The notes: generated by a model from the letters alone, not told the origin. A stretch of 64,000 nucleotides of DNA from Bacteroidia bacterium (GCA_025454875.1 JALONP010000020.1:1-64000); one strand, 5' to 3'; shown: positions 10,401 through 18,392, numbered from the stretch's first letter. Numbers and translations: made by a program.

Positions 10401-11904
10401 TAATTTCAACAGTGTAATAACCGACACCAACACTAATTAAATTTTGAGTGGTTTGGCCACTACTCCACAAGTAGCTGTAAGGAGCGGCACCGCCATTTAC
10501 TGTTAAATTCAAATTGCCATCTAAACAACCCACCGCTGTTGCTGTGATATTGGCGGTAATGGATGGGGCATTCAATACACTAATTGTATCATAGGAGAAA
10601 GTTCCACTTGATGTCATTTCCTCCACTACATATTTACCAGCTGTGCTTGCAGTGAATGTATTTGTATCACTTACAATTTGTGGACCGAATTTATATACAG
10701 ATAGTACGCTTGGGCTGCCTTCTTTAAATATGGCATTAGGATTACCTGATGCATCAAACACGAAACTGTGTTCGCCACCAAATTGACCTCCAAATGAACT
10801 GTCAAATTTTACCCAACTTGTTCCGTTATATGTGAATACTGAATAACTGTAACCATTAAATGGCACATTTCTAATTAATACATAACCTATTCCATTGCTA
10901 AATTTTATATCAGGTACACCAAAAGTACCAAATGAATTTCCAACCTTTACCCAGCTTGTGCCATTAAATGTATAAACCACATTCTCATTGCTCGAGCTTG
11001 CATCTGTAAATGCAATATAGGGCGTATTGCCATTGAAACTGATTGTAGGTTTGTATGTAGTACTATTATATCCTACACCCACTCCCGATCCTACTTGGAC
11101 CCAACTGGTTCCATCAAACTTAAATACTTCTGTGCTAAAATTGTTGGTATTAGTGGTTACTACGTAAGCAGTATCTAAATTAAAACTCAAGGTAGGCACT
11201 AAGGAATTGGTAGGGCCAAATGCATTACCTACAGGAACCCAAGCGCTTCCATCAAACTTGTATGTTACAATTCTGCTGCTGCTATCGCCCTCAACAAATG
11301 ATACGTAAGGAACGCCACCGTTAATAACCAAACTCCGAGAGGCAAAATTTAAATTTGAACTTACGTTGGTCCCTCCAACTGAATTTCCTACCTTAACCCA
11401 GCTTGTTCCATTATACTTATACACCGAGTTTCTTCCATTAGGATCTGTTAAATCACCAAATGCAACAAAGATTGTATCTCCTTTAATCGCAATTTTCTGA
11501 TCAACCCCAAATGGAAGAGAAGCCCCAACTTGTTCCCAATCTACTCCATTATACCTTGACACAATAATATTGGAACTAATGGTATCCTTCATGGCAACGT
11601 ACGGGACATTGCCTTTAAATGCCATCGATGGATAACTGGTATTCGAATTACCAAAAAAAGAACCAACCTGATACCAAACCGGGTTATTTACGTTATACCA
11701 TTTATACGTATAACCTGGTTGTGCGGTAACTGATAAGTTTTGGCTTGTATTTCCACTTTGACAGATATAGGCTGTGTCGCCTTCCAAAATAGAAACTTGT
11801 GCTTGGCCAGCAAATACCAAAAGCAAACATAAAAGTGATAGATAAATCCCCTTTGGCAAAACGCGTGAACTGACCAAAATAGGATGGAGTAAATTTAGCT
11901 TCAT
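4432..11904 (-). CDS. Giant T9SS-secreted protein with four beta-propeller modules
   Basis: A secreted protein of 2490 residues. An N-terminal hydrophobic segment (about 19-35, ending FAGQAQ) serves as signal peptide. Four modules follow with a period of 481-484 residues. Each opens with half an Ig-like domain (Y-x-Y-x-W motif near residues 69, 554, 1036, 1516) and then has a block of seven repeats of the type PYVAF...VYKFDGTSWVQVGSSFG (about 77-408, 561-884, 1043-1365, 1524-1848). It closes with the second half of the Ig domain (tGkYVV...GC...D). Three SprB/PKD-like repeats (about 448-515, 928-995, 1408-1475; APYSYxWS and GxYxVxVTDS motifs) join the modules. The last 600 residues hold further beta-rich domains and the T9SS type A sorting domain (ISPNPFADIT to the end). 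It has its own terminator. Function is unknown: adhesion or surface ligand binding is inferred only. Confidence 0.85.
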   Translation of the reverse strand: MKLNLLHPILVSSRVLPKGIYLSLLCLLLVFAGQAQVSILEGDTAYICQSGNTSQNLSVTAQPGYTYKWYNVNNPVWYQVGSFFGNSNTSYPSMAFKGNVPYVAMKDTISSNIIVSRYNGVDWEQVGASLPFGVDQKIAIKGDTIFVAFGDLTDPNGRNSVYKYNGTSWVKVGNSVGGTNVSSNLNFASRSLVINGGVPYVSFVEGDSSSRIVTYKFDGSAWVPVGNAFGPTNSLVPTLSFNLDTAYVVTTNTNNFSTEVFKFDGTSWVQVGSGVGVGYNSTTYKPTISFNGNTPYIAFTDASSSNENVVYTFNGTSWVKVGNSFGTFGVPDIKFSNGIGYVLIRNVPFNGYSYSVFTYNGTSWVKFDSSFGGQFGGEHSFVFDASGNPNAIFKEGSPSVLSVYKFGPQIVSDTNTFTASTAGKYVVEEMTSSGTFSYDTISVLNAPSITANITATAVGCLDGNLNLTVNGGAAPYSYLWSSGQTTQNLISVGVGYYTVEITDSFDCTASAQKVLKARKPTADNFIAQDDTALICMTNPAVLSVNPVSGSTYQWYKVDSTNWQQIGNSIGGFPTQTPSLFVNDSTPFVAFSNGNENYRNSVYFYNGLNWQQLGNAFGSNSDYGQSLVFNNGTPYVACNSFANSGMAVYKFDGTNWTQLGGFFGNSGGVARLSFDGNTPYVAFIDQSNSNKVSVFKFDGTTWSQVGSSFGGSWSSSHNLGFNGGIPYVVMSDPSFNYKTTVYAFDGANWSIVGAAFGADYSFSQSLAFNAGVPYVAFADNSNNSRLVVYSFNGSSWVPFGGGVFGGTGNSYVSLRFNGGLPYVASSEGGNDNLSVVHKYDGTAWVKVGDYFGSEGSYYQTIAFSGATPYVSYIGSGSQVYVYRLGDAYMSDLETFSANTTGTYVAIQTEASGCLKSDTVTVIQQSIQPPVATAIATSTSCSNASTGAINLTVTLGAAPYSYTWSNSATSEDISNLSIGTYSVTVIDSIGCSATALTNITETPIAQATLIAQGDSAFACGTSPANMSVFAIPGYQYQWIELDSLKLQQLGDPLGGNYSYDQSVKVNNGVPYVALSDGNSDYQTSVYMHDGNNWVKLGSSFGNDDSYSQKLSFNNNVPYVAFVDGDSYEVMVYSFNGTDWVQLGGAFGDDVSTVSLDFKVNTPYVAFNDGNNDYQTTVYMYNGSAWVQVGTSFGGDNSRYQNLSISDTTIYVSFTDPDNDEQVSVFTFNGSAWVQVGSEFGSPYSERLSLAVNNGIPFVAFTDGNSYANVVYKFDSTDWVQVGSDFGESGVREKSLSFKDTIPYLAFIDGNDYVLMLYQFDGTNWKKVSGPKTGESYGASLTFDGEIAYVAFSDEENFDGQTFVYNFAPSIVSTSTTLATNREGNYVVRTNDPAGCRLADTVYVKQKNSPVPQVVSTITPSCVNISAGSINLAVSNGTSPYTYSWSTGATTQNVSLLPIGSYSVVVTDSIGCSMMTKAKVEETPAAAVNIITRGDVISQCGADTNMLSVVQVPGYAYKWFKADSLVWQQVGSSFGGEYSAVQRLVFDGNTPYVAFRDADDDGRISVYTLTSGAWVQVGSNFGDGNETGWIDGLTLSLRINEGIPYVAFSDYEDYQISLYKFDGTDWVQVGDKFGDESQYQSLSFNGNTPYVAFEDQSNNRKSVVYYYNGADWEQLGDAFGEYSCQYQSLEIHNGVPYVAFVDGDDDQTYVYKYNGTIWEQVGSSFGGEDARYHSLVFDNNTPYVAIAEDDSYNSVYQFNGTNWVKVGPSFGGYSYFTNLTFKNGVPYVAFSDENQNYQSTVYRFNGTTWEQVGSSFGGESAFQSIAFNGDELYLAAYAEDNDYETTVYKFSAAEIATTNQVIVQTPGRYVVKSTDPDGCRGLDTVLVVNYLSAGNNTTGDDQVICNGSTPTDFLANTPGLGDTTTYSYTWLSSTVSAMSGFAPASGVNNTATYTPVPLTDTIWYKRIVTSNVCPADTSDALAIMVTADSAGTWTGAQNWVWANPANWSCPSIPTGVSRVTIPSTASYMPSVIDARQVLDLTVQNGATLSFGSNATEFTVFGNVTVDGNLSAFSGKLILAGTAQQTIPGAFYRKLEVNNPAGVNMNGSITVGDSLILKNGIVSLGSNNLTLAWQGYASKGSPASYVSTNGTGKFRSDNVGGYGKSDTVYIPVGNSTFNPVSIIDNNNNSNYEFRVIDSVTSNYSGYNPIDTAYTNGAVNRTWVIEQSNGGANSASISFGWTAANELPFFNRNNSFVSYFNTNDTDWVTSPGTVASGSSIFYQTITGVTTNNVFTIGSGTGVGVPVTLLSFAATKQRNDVNVTWATATEVNNDYFELERSVDGRTFEVIAKVKGNGTTNLQTNYQYLDTKVAKIKRPTPNVFYRLVQVDFDGTKTISRTVVINIDEQAGSQKLTASISPNPFADITNVFISSSVAERAILKVTDAQGRLVFEKQVELQQGQNQLIIDELGTARSGIYFVNIVTSNESVVQRIAKE
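6361..7335 (-). repeat. Propeller block 4 (seven repeats)
   Basis: Codes for residues about 1524-1848 of the giant protein. There are seven copies of a 45-50 residue repeat, each with a PYVAF-like strand and a W-x-QVG strand. The first W-x-QVG comes before the first complete repeat and the seventh repeat lacks one. This is the pattern of a circularly closed propeller. Confidence 0.75.
7810..8778 (-). repeat. Propeller block 3 (seven repeats)
   Basis: Codes for residues about 1043-1365. Seven repeats, rich in the acidic turn SDGN/TDPDN. The opening closing-strand motif has lost its tryptophan (LKLQQLG in place of WxQVG), unlike the other three blocks. Confidence 0.75.
9253..10224 (-). repeat. 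Propeller block 2 (seven repeats)
   Basis: Codes for residues about 561-884. Seven repeats with the same order as in the other blocks. The first strand NWQQIG precedes the first full repeat and the block ends VYVYRLG, where the Ig-like half resumes. Confidence 0.75.
10681..11676 (-). repeat. Propeller block 1 (seven repeats)
   Basis: Codes for residues about 77-408. Seven repeats, the most divergent in sequence of the four blocks. The block starts WYQVG and ends SVYKFG before the second half of its Ig-like host domain. Confidence 0.72.
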
Positions 11905-12215
11905 GATTTTTTAATAAATTTAAGTGCAAGTATACGTCCAGCATATTAAATTAACATGAGGGTTTTCCCTCTCTCACATACAAAAATCCGTCATTCACAA
12001 CTTAATGGTATGATTGATAAAACAGATTCTCAACAACCTTTTTAACAAAGAAAAAAACAAATAACCTTATAAAAATACCATAACCATATATAAGTAGCCG
12101 CATTAAAGTTTAGCAGGTATTATCCCATCAAATCAAAATGGTGATGGCTGGTTCATCATCGCTCTCATTCAAAACTCAACCAAATTGATTAGTTTGCGAT
12201 CATTCAACTTACCTT
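11905..12215. other. Divergent intergenic region
   Basis: A 311-base AT-rich region between the giant secreted protein gene (minus) and rluF (plus), so it must hold both promoters. A weak -7 candidate for the giant gene is TATACTTG (minus strand, 11927-11934), one mismatch from TAnnTTTG, with no matching -33. A 5-bp hairpin GAGGG-TTTT-CCCTC lies near 11960. I see no coding sequence. Confidence 0.45.
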
Positions 12216-13058
12216 ATGCGTCTTAATAAATTTATCAGCGAAAGTGGCCTCTGCTCAAGGCGTGAGGCAGATCGGTTTATTGAACATGGATTGGTAACCA
12301 TTAACGGACGTAAAGCTGCAATTGGTGATCAAGTAAATATTGGTGACCGTGTTCGTGTAAATGGACATCAACTTGAACCTAGGCAAGGTGACGAAACTAT
12401 TTTTATTGCCTTAAACAAACCTCCCGGAATTACATCCACAACCGAAGAAGGTGTACGCGATAATATTGTGCAGTTTGTGAACCATAGCAAACGTATATTC
12501 CCCATTGGCCGTTTAGACAAAGACTCACAAGGACTCATTTTCTTAACCAACAATGGCGATATCGTTAACAAAATTTTGCGCGCTGGTAATAACCACGAAA
12601 AAGAGTATGTCGTAACGGTAAATAAACCACTAACCAACGAGGTAGTACAAGCAATGGCTAGTGGAGTTCCAATATTGGGCGTTACAACTAAAAAATGTAA
12701 AATCACACTCGAGAGTCCTACCGTGTTTCGCATTGTATTGGTTCAAGGACTCAACAGACAAATACGCAGAATGTGCGAGTACTTTGGATACGAGGTGGTA
12801 AAGCTTGAACGAATCCGCATCATGAATATTGGTTTGAAAGGCTTACAAGTTGGTGATTGGCGAGATTTGACCCAAGCAGAGATGGATACCCTTTACCAAC
12901 TCACGGCTCAATCTTCATCAGAACAAACCAAACCAAAAACCAAACAAACACCTGCAAAAAAGCCAAACAACAACCCACAACGCGTAAACAAAGACAACCG
13001 CAACCGCAATAACGCAAGCCGCAATAAAGGAAAGAGCGGTTTTAAAAAACGCAGGTAA
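12216..13058 (+). CDS. rluF: 23S rRNA pseudouridine synthase, RluF type
   Basis: Isomerises uridine to pseudouridine in 23S rRNA (U2604 in the E. coli RluF family). An N-terminal S4 RNA-binding domain (residues 1-50, [20 protein letters not shown]) is followed by the RsuA-type catalytic domain. Asp101 in [13 protein letters not shown] is the catalytic aspartate. [12 protein letters not shown] and [20 protein letters not shown] match RluF specifically rather than RluB. A basic, low-complexity tail of about 45 residues (K/N/R/Q-rich, from about 235) goes beyond the family core and probably binds RNA. The gene appears to stand alone. Confidence 0.88.
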   Translation: MRLNKFISESGLCSRREADRFIEHGLVTINGRKAAIGDQVNIGDRVRVNGHQLEPRQGDETIFIALNKPPGITSTTEEGVRDNIVQFVNHSKRIFPIGRLDKDSQGLIFLTNNGDIVNKILRAGNNHEKEYVVTVNKPLTNEVVQAMASGVPILGVTTKKCKITLESPTVFRIVLVQGLNRQIRRMCEYFGYEVVKLERIRIMNIGLKGLQVGDWRDLTQAEMDTLYQLTAQSSSEQTKPKTKQTPAKKPNNNPQRVNKDNRNRNNASRNKGKSGFKKRR

Positions 13059-13146
13059 CTGACACAGGAATTAAACAGATGGCTTTTATGTAAACGACTA
13101 GATTCAAAACAATAGTTGAAGTTGTTTTTGTATTTTGCGCCATAGT

Positions 13147-14820
13147 ATGAACATCCTCCTCACCACTTTAAACGCTAAATACATTCACCTCAACCTTGCC
13201 ATACGGTTGTTGTATAGCCTTAACAAACACAAGGAGGGTTTAGAATGGACCGAATTTACCATTAAAGAAAATCCAGAAGCCATTGCACAAAAATGTGCGC
13301 AGTACAATGTTGTGGCCTTTAGCTGCTATATATGGAATATTACCCAAACACTTGCTGTTGCTAGAGCACTCAAACAAATTAATCCCGAAATCAAAATCTT
13401 ATTGGGTGGCCCTGAAGTAAGTTATGACTACGAAACATTTTTAACCTTACCTGAAGTAGATTATATTATTATTGGAGAAGGCGAAATTCCCTTTGGCCAA
13501 TTTGTAGCGCAATACCCAACCATCGAAGGGATTCCCAACTTGGCTTATAAAAAAGATGGCCAACTGGTGTGCGATGCACAACAAGTTACGTTTGACGTAA
13601 ATGAATTAGCAGGCATAAACCCATACGCATTTGATGCGCCTGATGCTCTTTACAACAAAGTATGTTATATCGAAACGTCACGCGGGTGTCCTTACAAATG
13701 CGAATTTTGTTTGGCAAGTTTGGATAACAAAGTGCGCTACTTACCCATTGATACCATCAAACAAAACTTGCTGTATTTAATGCAACACGGTCGAACCATT
13801 AAGTTCTTAGACCGAACGTTTAATGTTAAAAAGGATTTTACCATCGATATTTTTCGGTTCATCTTACAACACCGAAAACCCGGGCAAGTATTTCAATTTG
13901 AAATTACGGCTGATATTGTGCACCCCGATATTGTAGCATTTATTCAGCAAGAAGTACCCCCAGGTGTATTCCGATTTGAAATAGGCATCCAAACCGTAAA
14001 CCAACAAGCAAACTTGCAAGTAAGCCGCAAGCAAAATTTTGATAAAACAAGTGGCGTTATCAAGCAACTCAATAATGTGATTGAAATGCACCTTGATTTA
14101 ATTATTGGCTTGCCGCTAGATAGGTGGGATGATATTAAACACAGCATCGAATCTGTATTTGCACTTTACCCTCCCGAGTTGCAATTGGGTTTTTTAAAGT
14201 TTTTGCGTGGCACACCTGTGAGGCAAAAACACGAGCAGCATGGGTATGTATTTGACCCGGCTCCACCCTATCAGCTTATTAAAAGCAACTACTTAAGCGA
14301 ATCGGAACTTAGGGCATTGGGTATTCTTGAAGAAGCACTCGAACTGTATTGGAATAAAAAACGTGCACTAAATACCTTGCGGTTTGCAGCCCAACATATT
14401 GGTATATTTGAATTTTTGCATGCATTGGGGCATTTGTTTCATGTACGCTACCATTTTCACAAGCATACCTTGTACCAAGTATACGATGCATTAACCGAGT
14501 TGGTTACCACACATTATGCGCAGCACCCACACATGGTGCAATTAGCGGCCATCGACTATTACCTGCAAGCCAAAATCAAACCGCAAATGCGGTATGTGCA
14601 AGAGGCCGAGCCCCCTTTTAAGTACGAACTACTCAACCGATTAAAGTTGCCGCACCAACAACGTAGGTATGCCGTATTGCCCATAACCTTTAACTGGAGT
14701 GTATGGGAACAGCACCAGCAAATTGAACACTTTCCATCATGGTTAATTATGGAGTACGATGGTGTATCGGCAGCACGCGTTTGCGCTCAGGTACCCATTG
14801 CTACTGCACAACTGGTGTAA
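13147..14820 (+). CDS. B12-binding domain radical SAM protein, DUF4080 type
   Basis: A 557-residue radical SAM enzyme of unknown reaction. The N-terminal 140 residues form a cobalamin-binding-like Rossmann domain (MNILLTTLNAKYIH start, LLGGPEVSYDYE). The radical SAM core has the CxxxCxxC cluster motif C181-PYK-C185-EF-C188. The C-terminal third (DUF4080-like) contains ILEEALELYWNKKRA. An in-frame TTG lies 12 bases upstream, but the ATG at 13147 gives the conserved N-terminus and is preferred. There is no classical His of the B12 DxHxxG motif, as is common in this group, so cobalamin binding is inferred. No pathway neighbours help assign a substrate. Confidence 0.8.
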   Translation: MNILLTTLNAKYIHLNLAIRLLYSLNKHKEGLEWTEFTIKENPEAIAQKCAQYNVVAFSCYIWNITQTLAVARALKQINPEIKILLGGPEVSYDYETFLTLPEVDYIIIGEGEIPFGQFVAQYPTIEGIPNLAYKKDGQLVCDAQQVTFDVNELAGINPYAFDAPDALYNKVCYIETSRGCPYKCEFCLASLDNKVRYLPIDTIKQNLLYLMQHGRTIKFLDRTFNVKKDFTIDIFRFILQHRKPGQVFQFEITADIVHPDIVAFIQQEVPPGVFRFEIGIQTVNQQANLQVSRKQNFDKTSGVIKQLNNVIEMHLDLIIGLPLDRWDDIKHSIESVFALYPPELQLGFLKFLRGTPVRQKHEQHGYVFDPAPPYQLIKSNYLSESELRALGILEEALELYWNKKRALNTLRFAAQHIGIFEFLHALGHLFHVRYHFHKHTLYQVYDALTELVTTHYAQHPHMVQLAAIDYYLQAKIKPQMRYVQEAEPPFKYELLNRLKLPHQQRRYAVLPITFNWSVWEQHQQIEHFPSWLIMEYDGVSAARVCAQVPIATAQLV

Positions 14821-15024
14821 AAAAACAACAACAATTAAATACACATCTGTACAATTAGTATATAGGGCTTGATTGTGCTCAGGGTACTCGGTGTATGTAT
14901 GCAAGGGCATTTAATTTTAGTTGCTGCGCACTGTTTGTGAACTAAAATTTACCATTTATAAATTAATACATCTGCTATGGGAAACTGCGCTGCATCTTAC
15001 ACCCGTAATTGATCACAACAACCA

Positions 15025-16530
15025 ATGAAAAAACTTTTTACAACTATTGCAATCGGACTTGCACTTTTTACCCAAGCTCAAAATTATCCAACCACTGGCT
15101 TGGTTGCTTACTATCCCCTTAATGGAACAGGAGTAGATAGAAGTGGAAATGACAATCATTTAACAGCAACGAGCGTAGCGCTAAAGCCTGGTTTAAAAAG
15201 GAGCAATGACTCTTCAACCTTTTTTAATGGTACGCAAAATTCTATTATGACAGGAAATGTAAGTGCAATTAACACCCAAACCTACACCATTTCTGCGTGG
15301 GTAAAATTGGATTCGTTGCCCAATACCTATGCTAATATTTTTGAAGGCGGTTCAAATAGCATTTACCTTAGGTTTTTAAAAGGAAGCCTAGGAGAAATTT
15401 CGGCACAATATGGGTATAAAAACACCTCATCTTCTTATCTTGGCGTATCACGAATTGTGATGAAAAAGGCCGAGGATTTTTTTGGATCATGGCATATGAT
15501 AACCGCAGTTAGGGAATATACACTCGCATCAGAGTATAAAATAATACTCTACTTAGATGGAGTGGTACTCGACCAGTTTTCGATGCCTCAAACAGAACAA
15601 GTCGGTTTTGCTGGAACCAATGTAAGCGTAGGTGGCCGATCGGGCACTTCAACATTATCAACTTATGGTTGCATTCAAGATATATTCTTATACAATAGGT
15701 CATTAACCACTTTCGAAATTGAAGATTTGTATGAACTCAATAACGATTTTAATACCCAAGGCATAAGCCCCATTACAGGTAATTTGCAATCTTGTGGCAA
15801 CACTTCAAAAACGATAATTCCTTCTGGCGTATTTCACAAAATTGCTTGGTTTGTAGATTTAGATGGAGAAGGAAAAGACTTTGAAAAAAAGCCCATAAGC
15901 GCGACTGATACCAGCTTCAGCATCACAAATAGTAGCATAACAGTATCAAGGCCGTCTGATTTTCCAGATGCGATTTACACTTACACAGTTGTTGGAGATG
16001 GCTATTTCCAAGATGGTCCTGTATCGGGATTTACAGTTACACAAGGTCCTTTTATCAATGGCACATTAACTTTAACACTCGCGAGTGATAGTCAGCTCAC
16101 CATAGTTACTCAAAATATTCCCGAAGGCGTTCAGTTTCAACTCTTGTATAACGACACTCCTTTGGGGAATCCAACATTGGATTTAACTTTTACCAATAGC
16201 CCTAGGTTTGCAAGTGGTGTATACAAAGCAGTTGCTTCGCCTGGCGTTTGCAATATTATGTCCAATCAGGTTACAGTTTCTCCTTCAACTTCAATAGCCG
16301 AACAGCAGTTGCCTCAAGTGCATATTTATCCTAACCCTGTAAATACTTCACTCCATTTACAAATCAATACAACATTGCTAAGTGTAACCTTGTACACCAT
16401 AAATGGAAAACCAGTACTAACCACTAATGAAGCACTAATGAATACAGCGAACATAGCTGATGGAATTTATTTTTTAATCGTGGAAACAACTGGTGGTGTT
16501 ACTACGCAGAAAGTTGTTATTACGCACTAA
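15025..16530 (+). CDS. Secreted LamG-domain protein with T9SS sorting domain
   Basis: A 501-residue exported protein. Its signal peptide is residues 1-18 (MKKLFTTIAIGLALFTQA). A LamG/concanavalin-like domain (about 20-240) has the typical opening GLVAYYPLNGTGVDRSGND, TISAWVK and the closing IQDIFLYNRSLTTFEIEDLY. Two poorly defined beta-rich segments follow. The C-terminal T9SS type A domain runs from about 430 (VHIYPNPVNTSLHLQ) to the end. It is probably bound to the cell surface or released, with carbohydrate or protein binding by the LamG fold. No catalytic domain is visible. The 204-base upstream gap contains a 10-bp inverted repeat (AATTTTAGTT/AACTAAAATT) before the start. Confidence 0.85.
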   Translation: MKKLFTTIAIGLALFTQAQNYPTTGLVAYYPLNGTGVDRSGNDNHLTATSVALKPGLKRSNDSSTFFNGTQNSIMTGNVSAINTQTYTISAWVKLDSLPNTYANIFEGGSNSIYLRFLKGSLGEISAQYGYKNTSSSYLGVSRIVMKKAEDFFGSWHMITAVREYTLASEYKIILYLDGVVLDQFSMPQTEQVGFAGTNVSVGGRSGTSTLSTYGCIQDIFLYNRSLTTFEIEDLYELNNDFNTQGISPITGNLQSCGNTSKTIIPSGVFHKIAWFVDLDGEGKDFEKKPISATDTSFSITNSSITVSRPSDFPDAIYTYTVVGDGYFQDGPVSGFTVTQGPFINGTLTLTLASDSQLTIVTQNIPEGVQFQLLYNDTPLGNPTLDLTFTNSPRFASGVYKAVASPGVCNIMSNQVTVSPSTSIAEQQLPQVHIYPNPVNTSLHLQINTTLLSVTLYTINGKPVLTTNEALMNTANIADGIYFLIVETTGGVTTQKVVITH

Positions 16531-16782
16531 GATCATAACCGCTACTCCTCCCCGCTCCTTCACAATTCTTGATGTATGGCGTTAAAAGCGCAAAACGTAC
16601 AAAGTAAACTCCTGTAAAATCTGTGAACTTATCCATTCTGCGCATACGTATTTAATAAGCAGGATGAAAACATAGAAAAATGTGGTAAGAGAATACCATA
16701 CGAAAGGACTTGCATGGAAGCGTAGGTTGAATAAAAAAGTCTTGACTACCCGAGGCATTCTGTAATTAAAACTTCTTATAGC

Positions 16783-16896
16783 TTATTCCTGATACAGGGC
16801 AATACTCATATCTGCAAGTTTGCTGAATCCTTTGTCAGCCGTCAATAACGGAATGTCTCAAAATTGAGTTGTTGCAGCAATAATACTACCCAGAAG
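16783..16896 (-). pseudogene. C-terminal remnant of a PIN-domain (VapC-like) toxin
   Basis: The minus strand reads GSIIAATTQF, a TGA stop, then DIPLLTADKGFSKLADMSI and ALYQE before a TAA. This is the conserved end of VapC-type PIN domains: the helix with IAAT, the strand LLTADKGF with the metal-binding Asp, and a final strand. An in-frame TGA splits it and no start or antitoxin gene remains. It is a dead toxin fragment at the left edge of the accessory island. Confidence 0.65.
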
Positions 16897-16920
16897 TTAG
16901 CAAACATAAAATAGAGAACT

Positions 16921-18210
16921 ATGACTAAAATAAAATTTATAAATCACGCATCGTATATTCTTTGCCATGAAAACATAAAACTTATTTGTGATCCGTGGAT
17001 TGAAGGAACTGCGTTTCATGAAGGCTGCCGCTTGATAGAACCAACTAGGTTTAAGTATTCAGACTTTAGCGGCATAACACATATCTGGTTTTCACACGAA
17101 CACCCGGACCATTTTAGTCCACCCAATCTCAAAAGTATTCCTTTGGAAATAAGGAAAAACATTACAATTCTTTTTCAAGAAACTAAAGATAAAAAAGTAA
17201 TAAATTTTTGTAGAACATTAGGATTTAAAGACTGTATAGAATTGAGAAAGAACTGGTATGAACTGACCCCTTCTTTTAAAATCCTCAATTTACCGCATTC
17301 TGACGGAGACTCATGGATGTGTGCTAAAGTAGGGGAATACACAGTATTAAATATCAACGATTGTGTTTTGGAAGATGATAAACAGATATCGAACATAATA
17401 TTGAAGACAAACTCAGAGAAGATAGATGTTTTGTTAACTCAATTCTCCTATGCCAATTGGGCAGGAAACATAGAAGATAATGAAACCCGAAAAAAATTTG
17501 CCGCACAAAAATTAAAAGAAATAGAAAGACAGGTATTAATATTTAAACCTCGATATACAATCCCGTTCGCTAGTTTTGTTTGGTTCTGCCATCAGGAAAA
17601 CTTTTACATGAATGATGAAGTAAATAAAATTGATTTTATATATAATTTCATCCAAGAAAAACTTAATACTAAGCCTATTGTATTATTTCCAAATGATGAA
17701 TGGTATATAAATAAGGAACATGATTCAATCACATCAATAAGCAAATGGGTTAATAGTTATGATTTAAATGTTGTTATTGAAAACACGATTGAACCATCCT
17801 TAATTGAAGGAGCGCAATTGGTTAAGTTAGGAAACAACTTCATTGATAACCTAATAAAAAACAATTCTAAATGGATGAAATTCTTCTTAAAACCAAGCAG
17901 TATATTTATTGATGACCATAATTGCTCTTATAAACTCTCTTTGCAAGGTTTTGAAAGAGCTGATTTGAATCAAGAAAATTGCGATATATCAATGAGCTCT
18001 GATTCATTACAATATTGCTTCAAATTTTTATGGGGAGGTGCAACTACAAGAATTAATGGAAGGTATCAGGTTCCAAAAAACGGTCGGTTTTACAATTGGA
18101 AATTGTATTTTCAAATCTCAGAATTAAATAATCATGGGGAAAAATTTGGTTTGAAATTTATACTTGTAAGCCTTTATAGAAATTTAAGACGAAAGATATA
18201 CGTTCGCTAG
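16921..18210 (+). CDS. MBL-fold metallohydrolase, CMP-Neu5Ac-hydroxylase-like
   Basis: A 429-residue metallo-beta-lactamase-fold protein. The metal-binding motif is H59-E-H61-P-D63-H64 inside THIWFSHEHPDHF, and the N-terminus ANHASYIL/LICDPWIEGTAF type matches the UlaG/CMAH-like branch. LPHSDGDSW and LNINDCVLED carry further conserved histidine and aspartate positions. There is no Rieske iron-sulfur domain, so it is not a complete vertebrate-type hydroxylase. The substrate is unknown. Such genes often sit in surface polysaccharide or glycan loci. Codon use is clearly more AT-rich (AAA, ATA, TTT) than flanking housekeeping genes, and the gene sits between a dead toxin and a transposase. Both points suggest horizontal transfer. 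Confidence 0.7.
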   Translation: MTKIKFINHASYILCHENIKLICDPWIEGTAFHEGCRLIEPTRFKYSDFSGITHIWFSHEHPDHFSPPNLKSIPLEIRKNITILFQETKDKKVINFCRTLGFKDCIELRKNWYELTPSFKILNLPHSDGDSWMCAKVGEYTVLNINDCVLEDDKQISNIILKTNSEKIDVLLTQFSYANWAGNIEDNETRKKFAAQKLKEIERQVLIFKPRYTIPFASFVWFCHQENFYMNDEVNKIDFIYNFIQEKLNTKPIVLFPNDEWYINKEHDSITSISKWVNSYDLNVVIENTIEPSLIEGAQLVKLGNNFIDNLIKNNSKWMKFFLKPSSIFIDDHNCSYKLSLQGFERADLNQENCDISMSSDSLQYCFKFLWGGATTRINGRYQVPKNGRFYNWKLYFQISELNNHGEKFGLKFILVSLYRNLRRKIYVR

Positions 18211-18392
18211 CAGTATCTACCCAAAAGTGACGGTTCAGTAGTTAAATCAAACTTTGTGCTTATTTTATATTAAAGTGCTTTAAAATCAATTCACTGCCTC
18301 GCGAAACGAAGTTCAACTTAGCTAATACTTTAGCATTTAAAGTAATTTTGAATATGACCTGCTCAACATTTATTGCCGTTCTAAAATCACAC
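18211..18392. other. Non-coding stretch in the accessory island
   Basis: AT-rich DNA between the MBL-fold gene and the first REP-like element. I see no open frame or structure worth naming. Confidence 0.4.
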
